64,000 nt of DNA, taken from assembly GCA_020846135.1 (NCBI GenBank), contig JADLEK010000017.1, positions 62,001-126,000 on the forward strand. The letters run 5' to 3'. Below, in pieces: positions 35,005 through 47,887 of this stretch (positions are counted from its first letter, which is position 1; the number at the start of each line of letters is the position of its first letter). The DNA is from Gammaproteobacteria bacterium. Lineage in GTDB: Bacteria > Pseudomonadota > Gammaproteobacteria > Competibacterales > Competibacteraceae. A program made the translations under genes and the position numbers. Below the pieces are notes generated by a model. It was not told the origin of the DNA. It ran no database searches and saw nothing but the letters and a program-made list of their open reading frames with translations.

Positions 35005-38000
35005 TCAGTGTTCCACGGTATAAATCAAATCAGCGCCGACGCCGGAGGCGCTGCTGTTCGATTCAAATAACAGTCGCTTGCTAATCCGGTATTTCACGTT
35101 AAACGTATTGACTGCGTTGAATAGTCCGACGCCATAACCCACATATAAATTTGGCGCCAGGTATTTACCGAGCATCAGCGAAGTGGCTTTGCTACCGTCG
35201 CCGGCATTCAACTCCAGGGCATCCAGACCAAAGGCATCGCCCAGGCTCTTGGTCAAGGTTCCCGCCCCAAAACCCATCGCACTGGCAGCTTTGTACAACA
35301 GCGCTGATTCGCCGCCCGATCCGCCTTGTGCCCCTCGTCCGAAAACCAGATAGGACAGGATGCTGGAATTGGGCATTTTCGGGTCAGAAAACAAGGTCAG
35401 CCTTGGGTTTCTCAGCGTCCCGCTAATTTGGGCGCCGGCAGTGATAGATTGACCGGTTGCCGAATTTTCGCTTTGCCGCACGACGCGCAAATCCAGCCCA
35501 GGATTATCCAGTGGGCTGCTGCTGAACAGTAATTGTCCCCGCTGAATTTGAATGTCTTCGCCGTAAATCCGGTAATTACCCGCCACGACTTCAATAGCGC
35601 CACTGCCGCGTGGCGCCAGTTGTGGCGTTTCTTCTACCAGCAGTCTGCCCTTGAGCCGACCTTGAAATGCGCTGGTTTCTACCCGCACGTCGTCGCCCAA
35701 AATAACCTGAACTCGGGCATAAAGCTCAAGACCTGGTCGCTGGGGCGGCGGCTTTTCGCCATTCGCGCCATTGACAATCACCACATCGCCGGACGGGCGA
35801 ATCACCCCGGGCCGGTTGCCGCCGGGCCGCAAAAAAGCGCGGGGAATGGTCACTTCACCATCAAGCTTCACCTGTTGTTGCGTGGCATTGAGCTGCAAAT
35901 CAGGACTGATCTGGACTTGCAAATCAGCAGTATTCAATGCCTGAAATCCCTGACCTTTAATGTTCAGGCTGAGTTGCGGTTTCAGGGGGTTGACCTCACC
36001 GGTCAACTGCAATTGACCGGAACCGGAGCGTACCGAACCCATTAATTGCAGTGGTCCTTGTCCATCGCCGATAGCAGCCAGTTGCAAATTCTGGAGTTTG
36101 ATTCCGGCTTCGGGAATCGCCGCCCCCGCATTTTCCAAGCGAACTTCACCGCGTAACGCCAGTTTTGGCAAAACTCCGGTTGCAGCCACATTAGCCCGAA
36201 CTTGCCCGGACACGTTTTGCAGTTGCGGCGCGAACAGTGAAATGACGCTTAAATCGGTTAATGCCGCATTGAGTTTGCCATTCAGCCGGGGGGTTCCCAG
36301 AGGGTCCTGAATTTGCACATTAGCTTGCATCTGACCGGTCTGGGCGAGATCGAGTTTGGCCTGAGCATTGAGATTACGGCCATTGAGATCGCCTTGCAGA
36401 TTGCCGCCATTCAGCGTGAATCGCAGCAGTTGGCCATTGGCGTCCATTTTAAGGCTGCCGGGCGCGAGAGTCAGATTGAGCGTGCCCTGCAAATTGTTAA
36501 CATCCTTGCCATTGATTGTCGCCTCACCGCTGACGCTGGTGGCGATGACTATACCTGGCGGCAAAAATGCCTTGAACCGTTCCGGGCTAAGATTGCTCAG
36601 TTGGGTCCGGGCGTTGAAGCCGCGTCCTTGCTGCCATTGCCCTTGAAAACACAGTCGAGTTGGGGGGCTGCTCAGGCAGGCGGAGTCGAGATTGGCTTCC
36701 TTGGCTGAAGCCCGCAGCGCCGCCGGTTTGTCCAGAGTCCACGCGCCCGCCACGGTATTTTTCATCGAAATATTTTTCATCGATAATTGCGCAATCCGGC
36801 CCTGCCAAGTTAATGCCGGTAGTTGTAGATTGCCGGTCAGCGCCAGATTAAACTGACCCGGTTCGCCGATGATTTCCGCCTTGAGTTCATGTGCAGCAGG
36901 CGTACCCGAACCGTCGAGATTCAGGGTTTTCCATTGCTGCCCGCCGAGCGTCAACCCTTGCCCATTGAGTTGCAATTTCGAGCGATTAGCGCCACCGGTA
37001 TCGAGATTGACCGTGCCCCGTATTTGCTGAATCCGGGTGTCGCCATAACCGAGATTTTGCACATTAAAATCAGCGGCGATTTCAGGATGATCGCGGGGAC
37101 CGGTGAGTTGCCCAGTGCTGGCGATGTTACCGCTCAGGCCAGGAATCAGTCCTTGCAGTTTTGGCGCATCCACTTTCCAGCGCAATTGCCAACGCTGGTT
37201 TAATGCGCCATCCGCTTCTATTTTTGCGTCTCCCGCATTGATTCTCAGGGTCTTGATGGTCAGGCCCTGATCTTGAACCGCCAGATCAGCATTACCGCTC
37301 ACCGTCTGGCCGTTCAGGGTTCCACTCAGGTTTTCGAGCAGCAGATTCGCCCGTAATTTTTGCTCAAAACTGCCGTCACTTTTCAGCCGCAGATTCAGCT
37401 TGCCGGGAACCTCTTTCCACTGCACGCCAGGATTCAAGCCCTCGCCGGCCAATGCCGCTTGCCAGCGCAAGGCCGGCAGCCAGGCTACTTCAGTATGGCC
37501 CTGAATAACGCCATCCAGCGTCTGCCCATTCAGCTTCACATCGCGCACCGCCTGATCAGAGCCTTGTCCAGTTAAGGTCCAGCGACCTTTGGGAATCTCT
37601 GCGCCTTGTAGTTCAGCAGCGAGTTGAAACCGGTAGTCTTTGATTCCGCCTTGGATGGTGAAATCGCCTTGAGAACTTGCTATTTGCGGCGGACCCGCTA
37701 ACGGCCAGACCAGTGATTGCCATTGTCCGGCTGCATTAAATTTGAGTTCGTCAAACTGTAGATCCCCCTTGAGATTAAGCGCCAAGGGTTGATGAGCCGC
37801 AGTCAGTTTTAATTGCTCAAGGTTCAGCGAATTTTCATCGCCAGTGGCATTAAAACGAACTGTAGTTAAACCCAGCTCCGGCAATCCGGCAGTGAGTTCG
37901 CCCTGACCCTGAAATTGCGCCAATATGCCTTGCGCCTCGATTTTGGCGGTGAGCGCTTGACCGGTCAGTTCAGGAATCAGCGGCTTGAGGTCGGCAATAT

Positions 38001-38798
38001 CCAGTTTGGTTTTAGCCGACCAGGCCGGTTTTGCTGCCAGCGGCTGGCGGATTTCGCCGGTTAATTCCAGGGTCGCCGGACCGGTAATGCGCTGAGTCAC
38101 CTGCAACTGGTCCTGCAATTCCCCCTGAATCGTCCCTTGTCCGATCACCACGCCATAATCCGGAGTTAAAAATTGCCATATCACTTGCGCACTCAATGGA
38201 TAACCACCGGTTGGATTCAGTCGTCCGCTCAGATGAAGCTCGCCCTGTGCCGCCCAGATTTCCAGCGGATCAATGGTTAACGCGCCAGCTTCGGTATGGG
38301 CTTTGAGATTGACAGCGTCCAGCAGGATCGGCTCGGCATCGGGGGGCTGAATGCTAATGCTGCGAATCTCCACATTAGCGAGCTGGATCGCCAGCGGCAG
38401 TTCAATCTGTGGCAGAGTCAGTGGTTCAGCAGTGGGAGCCGCAGGATCGCCGGGCGGCAATTGCAGCTCCAGTCCTTCCAGATGCAGCCGGCTGATCGTC
38501 AGCGTGGCGTCGAGCAGATCAGCGGGTTGCCAGTCGAATTCGCCATCAGCCAACGCGACGATCAACACGCCGTCCTGATAGCGCAGTTGCTTGATCCATA
38601 ACGGTCCCAACAGCGAACCGCCTGCCTGACCGTAACTCAACTGGCCGGGCAAAGCCCTTTCGGCCAACGCCAGCAGCATTTTCAAACCGGGTTCGGTGGA
38701 TACTGCTAATCCCGCTGTCAACAGCAGAACCGTCAGCAACAGCAGCGGCAACCACAGCAGCAGCCGCAACAACAGCCGGCGCACCCCTTGGGAAGTAC

Positions 38799-38802
<4 letters not shown>
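35005..38802 (-). CDS. tamB: Translocation and assembly module inner-membrane subunit TamB
   Basis: This is a large AsmA-like/bridge-type protein that spans the periplasm with TamA and takes part in outer-membrane assembly and lipid transfer. At 1265 residues it is close to E. coli TamB (1259). An N-terminal signal-anchor (LLLRLLLWLPLLLLTVLLL) is followed by long repetitive beta-rich sequence with many Asn/Gln/Leu strands. The conserved C-terminal DUF490 region includes NSSILSYLVFGR and ends in a beta-strand-like YTVEH. Its ATG overlaps the tamA stop by four bases. Confidence 0.94.
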
Positions 38803-42458
<3,656 letters not shown>

Positions 42459-42469
42459 GAGCAAATCAG

Positions 42470-43303
42470 ATGACTACACAGCCGGATCAATACGCTGTGA
42501 TGGGCAACCCGATTGAACACAGCCAATCACCGCGCATTCATGCCCTGTTTGCCGCTCAGACCGGCCAGAACCTCGAATATCGGGCGATCCGGGTGGAGCC
42601 GGGTGGGTTTGCAGCGGCGGCGCGCGCGTTTCGGGAAGCGGGCGGCAAGGGGCTAAATGTCACCGTGCCGTTCAAACAGGATGCTTGGGTATTCGCCGAC
42701 GTGCTGAGCGCCCGCGCCGAACGGGCCGGAGCGGTCAACACCCTGAGTTTCGGGCCGGACGGAGTCCACGGCGACAACACCGATGGGCCGGGGCTGGTGC
42801 GTGATTTGAAGATCAACCACGACGGACAACTGGCGGGGCAACGGATTTTGCTGCTGGGCGCGGGCGGCGCAGCACGGGGGATTTTGCAACCGCTGTTGCT
42901 GGAAAAGCCGGTGCAACTGGTGATCGCCAACCGCACCGCGAGCAAGGCGCGGGACCTGACCTTGCGGTTCAGCGATCTGGGGCTGATTTCGGGATGCGGG
43001 TTTGCTGAACTGGCCGGGCGGCAATTCGACTTGATCATCAACGCTACTGCAGCGGGATTGAGCGATACCATCCCGCCATTGCCAGAGGGGGTGCTGGCGG
43101 CGGATGGCTGGTGCTACGACCTGATGTATGGCCGCGAACCGACCGCGTTCGTGCTATGGGGTCGGGAACAGGGCGCGGCGCAGGCGCTGGATGGTTTGGG
43201 GATGCTGGTGGAACAGGCGGCGGAATCGTTCCACCGCTGGCGCGGGGTTTGGCCGGAGACCAGGCCGGTGATTGAAACGCTGCAGAGCGGGCGCGGTTTT
43301 TAA
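42470..43303 (+). CDS. aroE: Shikimate dehydrogenase (NADP+)
   Basis: This enzyme reduces 3-dehydroshikimate to shikimate in aromatic amino acid synthesis. It has 277 residues. The shikimate site is GNPIEHSQSPRIH, the catalytic lysine is in NVTVPFK, the aspartate is in NTDGPGLV, the nucleotide loop is GAGGAARGI and the NADP motif is NRTASKA. The ATG at 42470 is preceded by GAGAG; a TTG five codons upstream overlaps the previous gene and is less likely. It ends before an intergenic stretch leading to the yajR-side repeat. Confidence 0.96.
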   Translation: MTTQPDQYAVMGNPIEHSQSPRIHALFAAQTGQNLEYRAIRVEPGGFAAAARAFREAGGKGLNVTVPFKQDAWVFADVLSARAERAGAVNTLSFGPDGVHGDNTDGPGLVRDLKINHDGQLAGQRILLLGAGGAARGILQPLLLEKPVQLVIANRTASKARDLTLRFSDLGLISGCGFAELAGRQFDLIINATAAGLSDTIPPLPEGVLAADGWCYDLMYGREPTAFVLWGREQGAAQALDGLGMLVEQAAESFHRWRGVWPETRPVIETLQSGRGF

Positions 43304-43390
43304 GATTCGGGTAAGGTGGGTACAGCCCGTCATTCGAGGGATGGCCAATACGATGAAAGTGGGCCGTGCCCACCCTACCCGCCTTCCGCC

Positions 43391-43461
43391 CTTTCGCCCT
43401 TTCGCCCTTTCGCCTTTAAGCCTTTAAGCCTTTAAGCCTTTAAGCCTTTAAGCCTTTAGCC
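43391..43461. repeat. Tandem octamer array running through the yajR stop codon
   Basis: Three exact copies of CTTTCGCC (43391-43414) are followed by five exact copies of TTTAAGCC (43415-43454) and a partial unit. On the minus strand the last units encode the C-terminal AKGLKA and stop of YajR. Because the unit is 8 bp, gain or loss of a copy would change the reading frame at the protein's end. Confidence 0.92.
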
Positions 43462-44831
43462 CGAATCTCCTGCAACGCCGCCTCATCGAGCGTCCGCCGA
43501 TCCACCTTCAGATAAGCCACGCCCTCGGCAGCGACCACAACCGCCTCCGCCACGCCCGGCGCTTCGCGTAACCGCAGCGCCAGCAGGTGCGCTTCCACCT
43601 CATCCAGCACCCCCACATTCAGTAGATAACTGCTGAGATAACGGGGATTCTGCATGGTCCAGGCGACCAGCAGCCAGGCCAGCGCCGCCAGCGTGGTCAG
43701 CGCGAACACCCCCTCAAAGCTGAACTGCCCGCGCAGCCAGCCACCTAACGCCCCGCCGGCGAATGCGCCAAGAAACTGGCTGCTGGAATACACCCCCATC
43801 GCCGTGCCTTTAGCGTCCGGCGGGGCCAGCTTGGCGATCAGCGATGGCAGGGTCGCTTCCAGCAGGTTAAAGGCCGTGAAGAAAATCAGCAGCAATACGG
43901 CAGTTTCCAGCACGGTATCGTGGAGGGTCAGCAAACCTAGCTCGGTCAGCGCCAGGGTGAGAATCGCGCCCAGAAACACCGGTTTCAGTCGCCGATATTT
44001 TTCGGCAAGGATGATGAAAGGCACCATTGCCACCATTGAGAACAGCAGCGCCGGCAGATAGACCTGCCAATGCTGATCGCTCGGCAACCCGGCATTGCGT
44101 AAAGCCAGCGGCACAGCGACAAAGGTCGCAGTCAGTAGTAGATGCAGGGTAAAAATGCCGAAATTCAGCCGCAGCAACTGCCCATCGGTCAGCACCCGCC
44201 CGAATTGCGCGGCAACCGGTTCGGCGTCGCAGTGAACCCGGCTTTCAACTGGATCGGGGATCTTAAACCGCACCACGGCGATACCAAACAAGGCCAGCAC
44301 ACCGGTCAGCCAGAAGATGCCCGGCACCCCGATCCAGCCATTCAGCACCGGGCCGAGAATCATGGAAGCCGCGAACGAAACGCCAATCGTGATGCCGATG
44401 GTCGCCATCACCTTGATCCGGTGTTCCTCGCGGGTCAGGTCGGCGGCCAGCGCCATGACCGCCGCCGAAACTGCGCCGCCACCTTGCAGAGCGCGACCCA
44501 GAATCACCCCGTAAATCGAATCGGCCAGCGCCGCGACCACGCTACCCCCGGCGAAAATTAGCAGACCGATATAAATCATCCGCTTGCGGCCATAGCGGTC
44601 GGACAGAAAGCCGAACGGAATCTGGAACAGCGCCTGACTGAACCCGTAAATGCCAATTGCCAGTCCCGCCAGCGCTGGGGTATCGCCGTGCAGTTGTTCG
44701 GCATACAGGGCGAACACTGGCAGAATCATGAACAGCCCCAGCATCCGCAACGAAAACACCCCCGCCAGCCAGAATGCCGCCCGCCGTTCGCCGACCGTCA
44801 TCCGCTCTGACGTTAACCCGGTTGTTTTCAT
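43440..44831 (-). CDS. yajR: MFS transporter with C-terminal YAM domain (YajR-like)
   Basis: This is a 12-helix major-facilitator transporter, 463 residues (E. coli YajR 454). Family marks include RRAAFWLAGVFSLRMLGLF at the N-terminus, the motif A-like GFLSDRYGRKRMIYIG, RALQGGGAVSAAVMAL and GVYSSSQFLGAFAGG. After helix 12 a soluble segment of about 70 residues (about 390-460) matches the ferredoxin-like YAM domain of YajR. The substrate is unknown in the family. The C-terminal residues and stop lie inside an octamer tandem repeat. The ATG at 44831 has GAGG just upstream; an ATG at 44801 is possible. Confidence 0.92.
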   Translation of the reverse strand: MKTTGLTSERMTVGERRAAFWLAGVFSLRMLGLFMILPVFALYAEQLHGDTPALAGLAIGIYGFSQALFQIPFGFLSDRYGRKRMIYIGLLIFAGGSVVAALADSIYGVILGRALQGGGAVSAAVMALAADLTREEHRIKVMATIGITIGVSFAASMILGPVLNGWIGVPGIFWLTGVLALFGIAVVRFKIPDPVESRVHCDAEPVAAQFGRVLTDGQLLRLNFGIFTLHLLLTATFVAVPLALRNAGLPSDQHWQVYLPALLFSMVAMVPFIILAEKYRRLKPVFLGAILTLALTELGLLTLHDTVLETAVLLLIFFTAFNLLEATLPSLIAKLAPPDAKGTAMGVYSSSQFLGAFAGGALGGWLRGQFSFEGVFALTTLAALAWLLVAWTMQNPRYLSSYLLNVGVLDEVEAHLLALRLREAPGVAEAVVVAAEGVAYLKVDRRTLDEAALQEIRAKGLKA

Positions 44832-44973
44832 GCCGCCTCAAACCTCATATCGCTCAGTAAAAACTCATCATATCATCGTGGGGACAAAGCCCGGCCAAGG
44901 GCGCTATCCTGTTCCCCTGACGCCAAGCCTTCCCAACGATTCCGCGACTTGCTGCGTACCTCCTTCTTTTAAT

Positions 44974-45001
44974 ACCCCGGATTGCTGCGGGGTCGTTTTT
45001 T
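44974..45001 (+). terminator. Intrinsic terminator-like hairpin just upstream of the Trx/CcdA-like gene
   Basis: Arms ACCCCG (44974-44979) and CGGGGT (44988-44993) form a perfect 6-bp stem with an 8-base loop, followed by a T run (44996-45001). It ends 10 bases before the next start codon, so any transcript entering from upstream would have to read through it. Confidence 0.65.
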
Positions 45002-45011
45002 AAAGCGCACC

Positions 45012-46286
45012 ATGAAGACTCCCTACTCTTGGTTACTGCTGGTCATGGCCTTAATGAGCGCCGCCAGCGCCGCCTTCGCACAAGACCCCTGGTTCGAGAC
45101 CGACGCCAATGGTCAGGTTCGGGTGCATCTTTATTTCTTCTGGTCAGCAACCTGCCCGCATTGTCTGCAAGCCCGCCCCTTTGTCGAAGCAATTCCCACT
45201 GCGCGCCCTTGGGTCATCGTCCATTCGTTTGAGGTTTCGGGTCATCCCGAAAACACCCGGCGATTTATGGCCCTGGTCGAATCGCTCGGGCAAACGGCGG
45301 AAGCAGTGCCCACCCTGATCGCCTGCGGGGTGATGGAAGTCGGCTGGGAGAGTGCCGCCAGCACCGGCGCGGCGCTGTTGCGGCGGCTGGAGGCGTGCCG
45401 GACCCAGGCGATGCAAGGTGCGCCATTGACCCCTGCTTCGCCCTCGACAGTCGCGAAGGTGCGCATTCCCCTGCTGGGTGAGGTTGCCCCAGACCACCTC
45501 TCTCTGCCCGCATTCACCGCAGTGCTGGCCGGGCTGGACGCCTTCAATCCCTGCGCCTTCTTCGTCCTGCTGTTTTTGCTGAGCCTGCTTGCCCACCAGA
45601 AAAGCCGGCGCCGGATGTCCCTGATCGGCGGCATTTTTGTGCTGACCTCCGGGCTGATGTATTTCACCTTCATGGCGGCGTGGCTGAACGTGTTCCAACT
45701 GCTGGGCGCATTGACGTGGATTACGCTGGCTGCCGGCCTGCTGGCGATGGGAGCGGGCCTGATTAACATCAAGGATTTTTTCGCCTTCGAACGGGGGATT
45801 AGCCTGTCGATTCCCGAATCACGCAAGCCGGACCTTTATCGCCGGGCGCGGATGATTCTGAATGCCGAGAACCTGCCCGCCATGCTGGGAGCGACCATCC
45901 TGCTAGCTATCGCCGCCAATTTCTATGAACTGCTTTGCACCGCCGGTTTCCCGATGGTGTACACGCGCCTGCTGACCTTGAGCGAACTGTCGCCCGGTGT
46001 GCGCTATAGCTATCTGGCTTTCTACAACCTGATCTATGTACTGCCACTGGCGCTGATCGTGTTTGCTTTCGTGCGAACCCTGGGGGCGCGCAAATTGACG
46101 GAGCGGGAGGGGCGGCTGCTCAAACTGCTGTCCGGAGTCATGATGCTGGAGCTGGGCCTGTTGCTGACCGTCGCGCCGGCGTTGCTCAACAGCTTGCTGG
46201 TTTCGGCAGCGCTGGTGGGGATCGCCCTGGGCCTGACCATGCTGGCGGCGTGGTTGACTCGTGAGGAGCAGCGGCGGTCAAGCTGA
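45012..46286 (+). CDS. Thioredoxin-fold domain fused to a CcdA/DsbD-like membrane domain
   Basis: This is a 424-residue protein probably moving reducing equivalents across the inner membrane. A signal peptide (about 1-23, ending SAAFA) leads into a thioredoxin-like domain with active site ATCPHC (about 50-55). After a linker, six to eight hydrophobic helices (about 175-420) form a CcdA/DsbD-like domain. Two membrane cysteines stand where such proteins relay disulfides: AFNPCAFFVLLFLL near the first helix and LLCTAGFP later. DsbD has the same parts in a different order. The physiological partner is unknown. The start at 45012 fits the signal peptide, and a terminator-like hairpin sits directly upstream. 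Confidence 0.82.
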   Translation: MKTPYSWLLLVMALMSAASAAFAQDPWFETDANGQVRVHLYFFWSATCPHCLQARPFVEAIPTARPWVIVHSFEVSGHPENTRRFMALVESLGQTAEAVPTLIACGVMEVGWESAASTGAALLRRLEACRTQAMQGAPLTPASPSTVAKVRIPLLGEVAPDHLSLPAFTAVLAGLDAFNPCAFFVLLFLLSLLAHQKSRRRMSLIGGIFVLTSGLMYFTFMAAWLNVFQLLGALTWITLAAGLLAMGAGLINIKDFFAFERGISLSIPESRKPDLYRRARMILNAENLPAMLGATILLAIAANFYELLCTAGFPMVYTRLLTLSELSPGVRYSYLAFYNLIYVLPLALIVFAFVRTLGARKLTEREGRLLKLLSGVMMLELGLLLTVAPALLNSLLVSAALVGIALGLTMLAAWLTREEQRRSS

Positions 46287-46416
46287 TGAAGGCTTTCCAC
46301 CTATGTCCCTCATTCCTGCTTCCACCCTGACGCCTCACTGCCATTAAGTTAGGGCGAGCAACGCCAGCTACAAACTCAGGTCTGTGGCTGGATCATGACC
46401 GGGACTTGGCGCCAAA

Positions 46417-46518
46417 TCGACGAATTCATTGAAAACCATGAAGTCCAACCTGTTTATCCGATGCCTGCAGAAAATACAGGCCGGCGGCGAATGGCTGGAG
46501 TACGCTGGCGCGGAATAA
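46417..46518 (+). pseudogene. Remnant of a LuxR/NarL-type response regulator receiver C-terminus
   Basis: In one frame the DNA reads SLKTMKSNLFIRCLQKIQ followed by AGGEWLE, ending at a stop at 46516-46518. This resembles the end of NarL-family receiver domains and the start of the linker (a pattern like LLxRCLRKVHAGGEWLE). No phosphoacceptor region precedes it and no helix-turn-helix follows, so it can only be a fragment. The assignment rests on a short match. Confidence 0.35.
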
Positions 46519-46612
46519 CGGCTGGATCTAAATCAACGCGTCGACGATTATGGTTATTCGCAACGCGGCGCCTCTGGAAAAGAAGCTGAACTTCATTCGG
46601 CCTGTACTCCCT

Positions 46613-46632
46613 CCCCGGTCCAAAGGCCGGGG
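46613..46632. repeat. GC-rich hairpin upstream of lptG
   Basis: Arms CCCCGGTC and GGCCGGGG with loop CAAA form an 8-bp stem with one wobble pair, followed by TTTCTC. Such CCCCGG/CCGGGG hairpins occur as terminators and at ends of IS200/IS605-type elements. Which applies here cannot be decided. It lies 15 bases before the lptG start codon and could affect translation. Confidence 0.55.
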
Positions 46633-46647
46633 TTTCTCGCGGAGAAC

Positions 46648-47718
46648 GTGATGAAAATTCTTGACCGCTACATTTTCCGCACTGTAGCGACCGCTACCTT
46701 GGCCACTTTGCTGGTGCTGATGCTGCTGGAAATGTTTCTCAGCCTGTTGGTGGAGCTGGAAGACGTAGGCAAGGGCAACTACGACTTCCCGGCGGCGCTT
46801 CAGTACCTGCTGCTCATTCAGCCGCAACGCCTGTATGAAGTCTTTCCCATGGCGTTGCTGGTAGGCGGGCTGCTGGGGATGGGAGCGTTGGCCGGTGGCA
46901 GCGAACTGATCGTAATGCGGGCCGCTGGCCTGTCGTTGCTTCGGCTCACCGGTTCAGCCTTGCAAGCCGCGCTGTTGCTCAGTCTGGCAGTGCTGGCCAT
47001 CGGCGAGTTCGTTGCCCCGCCACTGGAACAAATTGCCTATGAACAGCGGGCGGTCGCCAAAAGCCAGAATATGGCGATTCGCGGTGGGCGCGGGTTCTGG
47101 GCGCGGGATGGCGATTATTTCATTCATGTCCAGTCGGTGCTGCCAGGCATCCGGCTGGTGGATATCCACATTTTCAAAATCGACGCTGAATCCCGACTGG
47201 AAACCGTCACCAAGGTCCAGGGAGCGCGTTACGTCACTGGGGGCAACTGGCTGCTGGAGGGGGTCAACCGCAGCGTTCTCAACCACGATGCGGCGCAGAC
47301 TGAGCAACTGGCCAGTCTGACCGTGGCTTCGGCGATCAGCCCAAAGATTCTCGATGTACTGGCCAGCAATCCCAGCGAACTGTCGATCCGCGATCTGCTG
47401 GTTTATGTCGATTATCTGGAGCGCAATGGCCTGGATGCCCAGAGTTACCGGCTGGTGTTGTGGCGCAAGCTGCTGGCGCCGCTGCTGTATGTGGCGATGC
47501 TGGTGGTCGGAATGCCGTTCGTGTTCGGCCCGCAGCGTTCCGCCGGGGTCGGACAGCGGTTATTAATCGGGCTGCTGCTGGGACTGGCGTTCTTTCTGCT
47601 CAACTATCTGCTGGGTAACGTGGTGCTGCTATACGGCTACCCGCCGCTCGCAGGGGCCGGCCTGCCGTCGCTGCTGTTTCTGGGCGCGGGGTTTTATGCG
47701 CTGCGCCGGCTGCGCTGA
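46648..47718 (+). CDS. lptG: Lipopolysaccharide export permease LptG
   Basis: This is an inner-membrane subunit of the LptBFG transporter that extracts lipopolysaccharide. It is 356 residues (E. coli 360). Typical features are RYIFRTVATATLATLLVLM at the start, RLYEVFPMALLVGGLLGMGALA, MRAAGLSLLRL, a periplasmic beta-jellyroll (about 130-260) and LLAPLLYVAMLVVGMPFVFGP near the C-terminal helices. LptG rather than LptF is favoured by the start sequence and the last loop. lptF, usually directly upstream, is not here; the upstream DNA is decayed. The start codon is preceded by GGAG. Confidence 0.93.
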   Translation: MMKILDRYIFRTVATATLATLLVLMLLEMFLSLLVELEDVGKGNYDFPAALQYLLLIQPQRLYEVFPMALLVGGLLGMGALAGGSELIVMRAAGLSLLRLTGSALQAALLLSLAVLAIGEFVAPPLEQIAYEQRAVAKSQNMAIRGGRGFWARDGDYFIHVQSVLPGIRLVDIHIFKIDAESRLETVTKVQGARYVTGGNWLLEGVNRSVLNHDAAQTEQLASLTVASAISPKILDVLASNPSELSIRDLLVYVDYLERNGLDAQSYRLVLWRKLLAPLLYVAMLVVGMPFVFGPQRSAGVGQRLLIGLLLGLAFFLLNYLLGNVVLLYGYPPLAGAGLPSLLFLGAGFYALRRLR

Positions 47719-47747
47719 GTAGCGCCCTGGAGCGGATTGAGTAACTG

Positions 47748-47845
47748 ACTGTTTTTGAAGGCTTTTACGAGGAATTGCTCGACTGCGCCGATGAGACCGC
47801 CTAGCTGGCGCGATTGCAAGCAGCCGCTGGGGGAAAAAGGCGCTG
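47748..47845 (+). pseudogene. Short decayed coding remnant
   Basis: In frame, the gap between lptG and nadC reads [17 protein letters not shown], a stop, [11 protein letters not shown] and another stop. The acidic, helix-like composition looks coding, and the second part might continue after a frameshift. I cannot name the family; small antitoxin-like proteins are one guess. No intact gene is supported between 47719 and 47887. Confidence 0.25.
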
Positions 47846-47887
47846 AGGCGCTTCCAGCCGCATCATCGATTACTACGAGGAACCATT

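Larger units (their letters stand above)
46287..46647. other. Gene-poor 361-bp stretch with decayed coding remnants
   Basis: No intact gene is supported here. The stretch holds a fragment resembling a response regulator (46417-46518) and an 8-bp-stem hairpin (46613-46632) just before lptG. Small open frames such as 46395-46589 have no recognisable features and conflict with the remnant frame. Confidence 0.6.

Noticed and set aside
43391-43461. Possible CRISPR array
   Set aside because: The units are contiguous octamers without spacers; this is a simple tandem repeat.
44832-44973. 4.5S/6S-type RNA or known riboswitch upstream of the Trx/CcdA gene
   Set aside because: I could not match any conserved core of these RNAs; only the terminator-like hairpin is supported.
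46395-46589. 64-codon open frame before lptG
   Set aside because: It has no motif, its composition is Arg-rich, and it overlaps a more convincing remnant in another frame.
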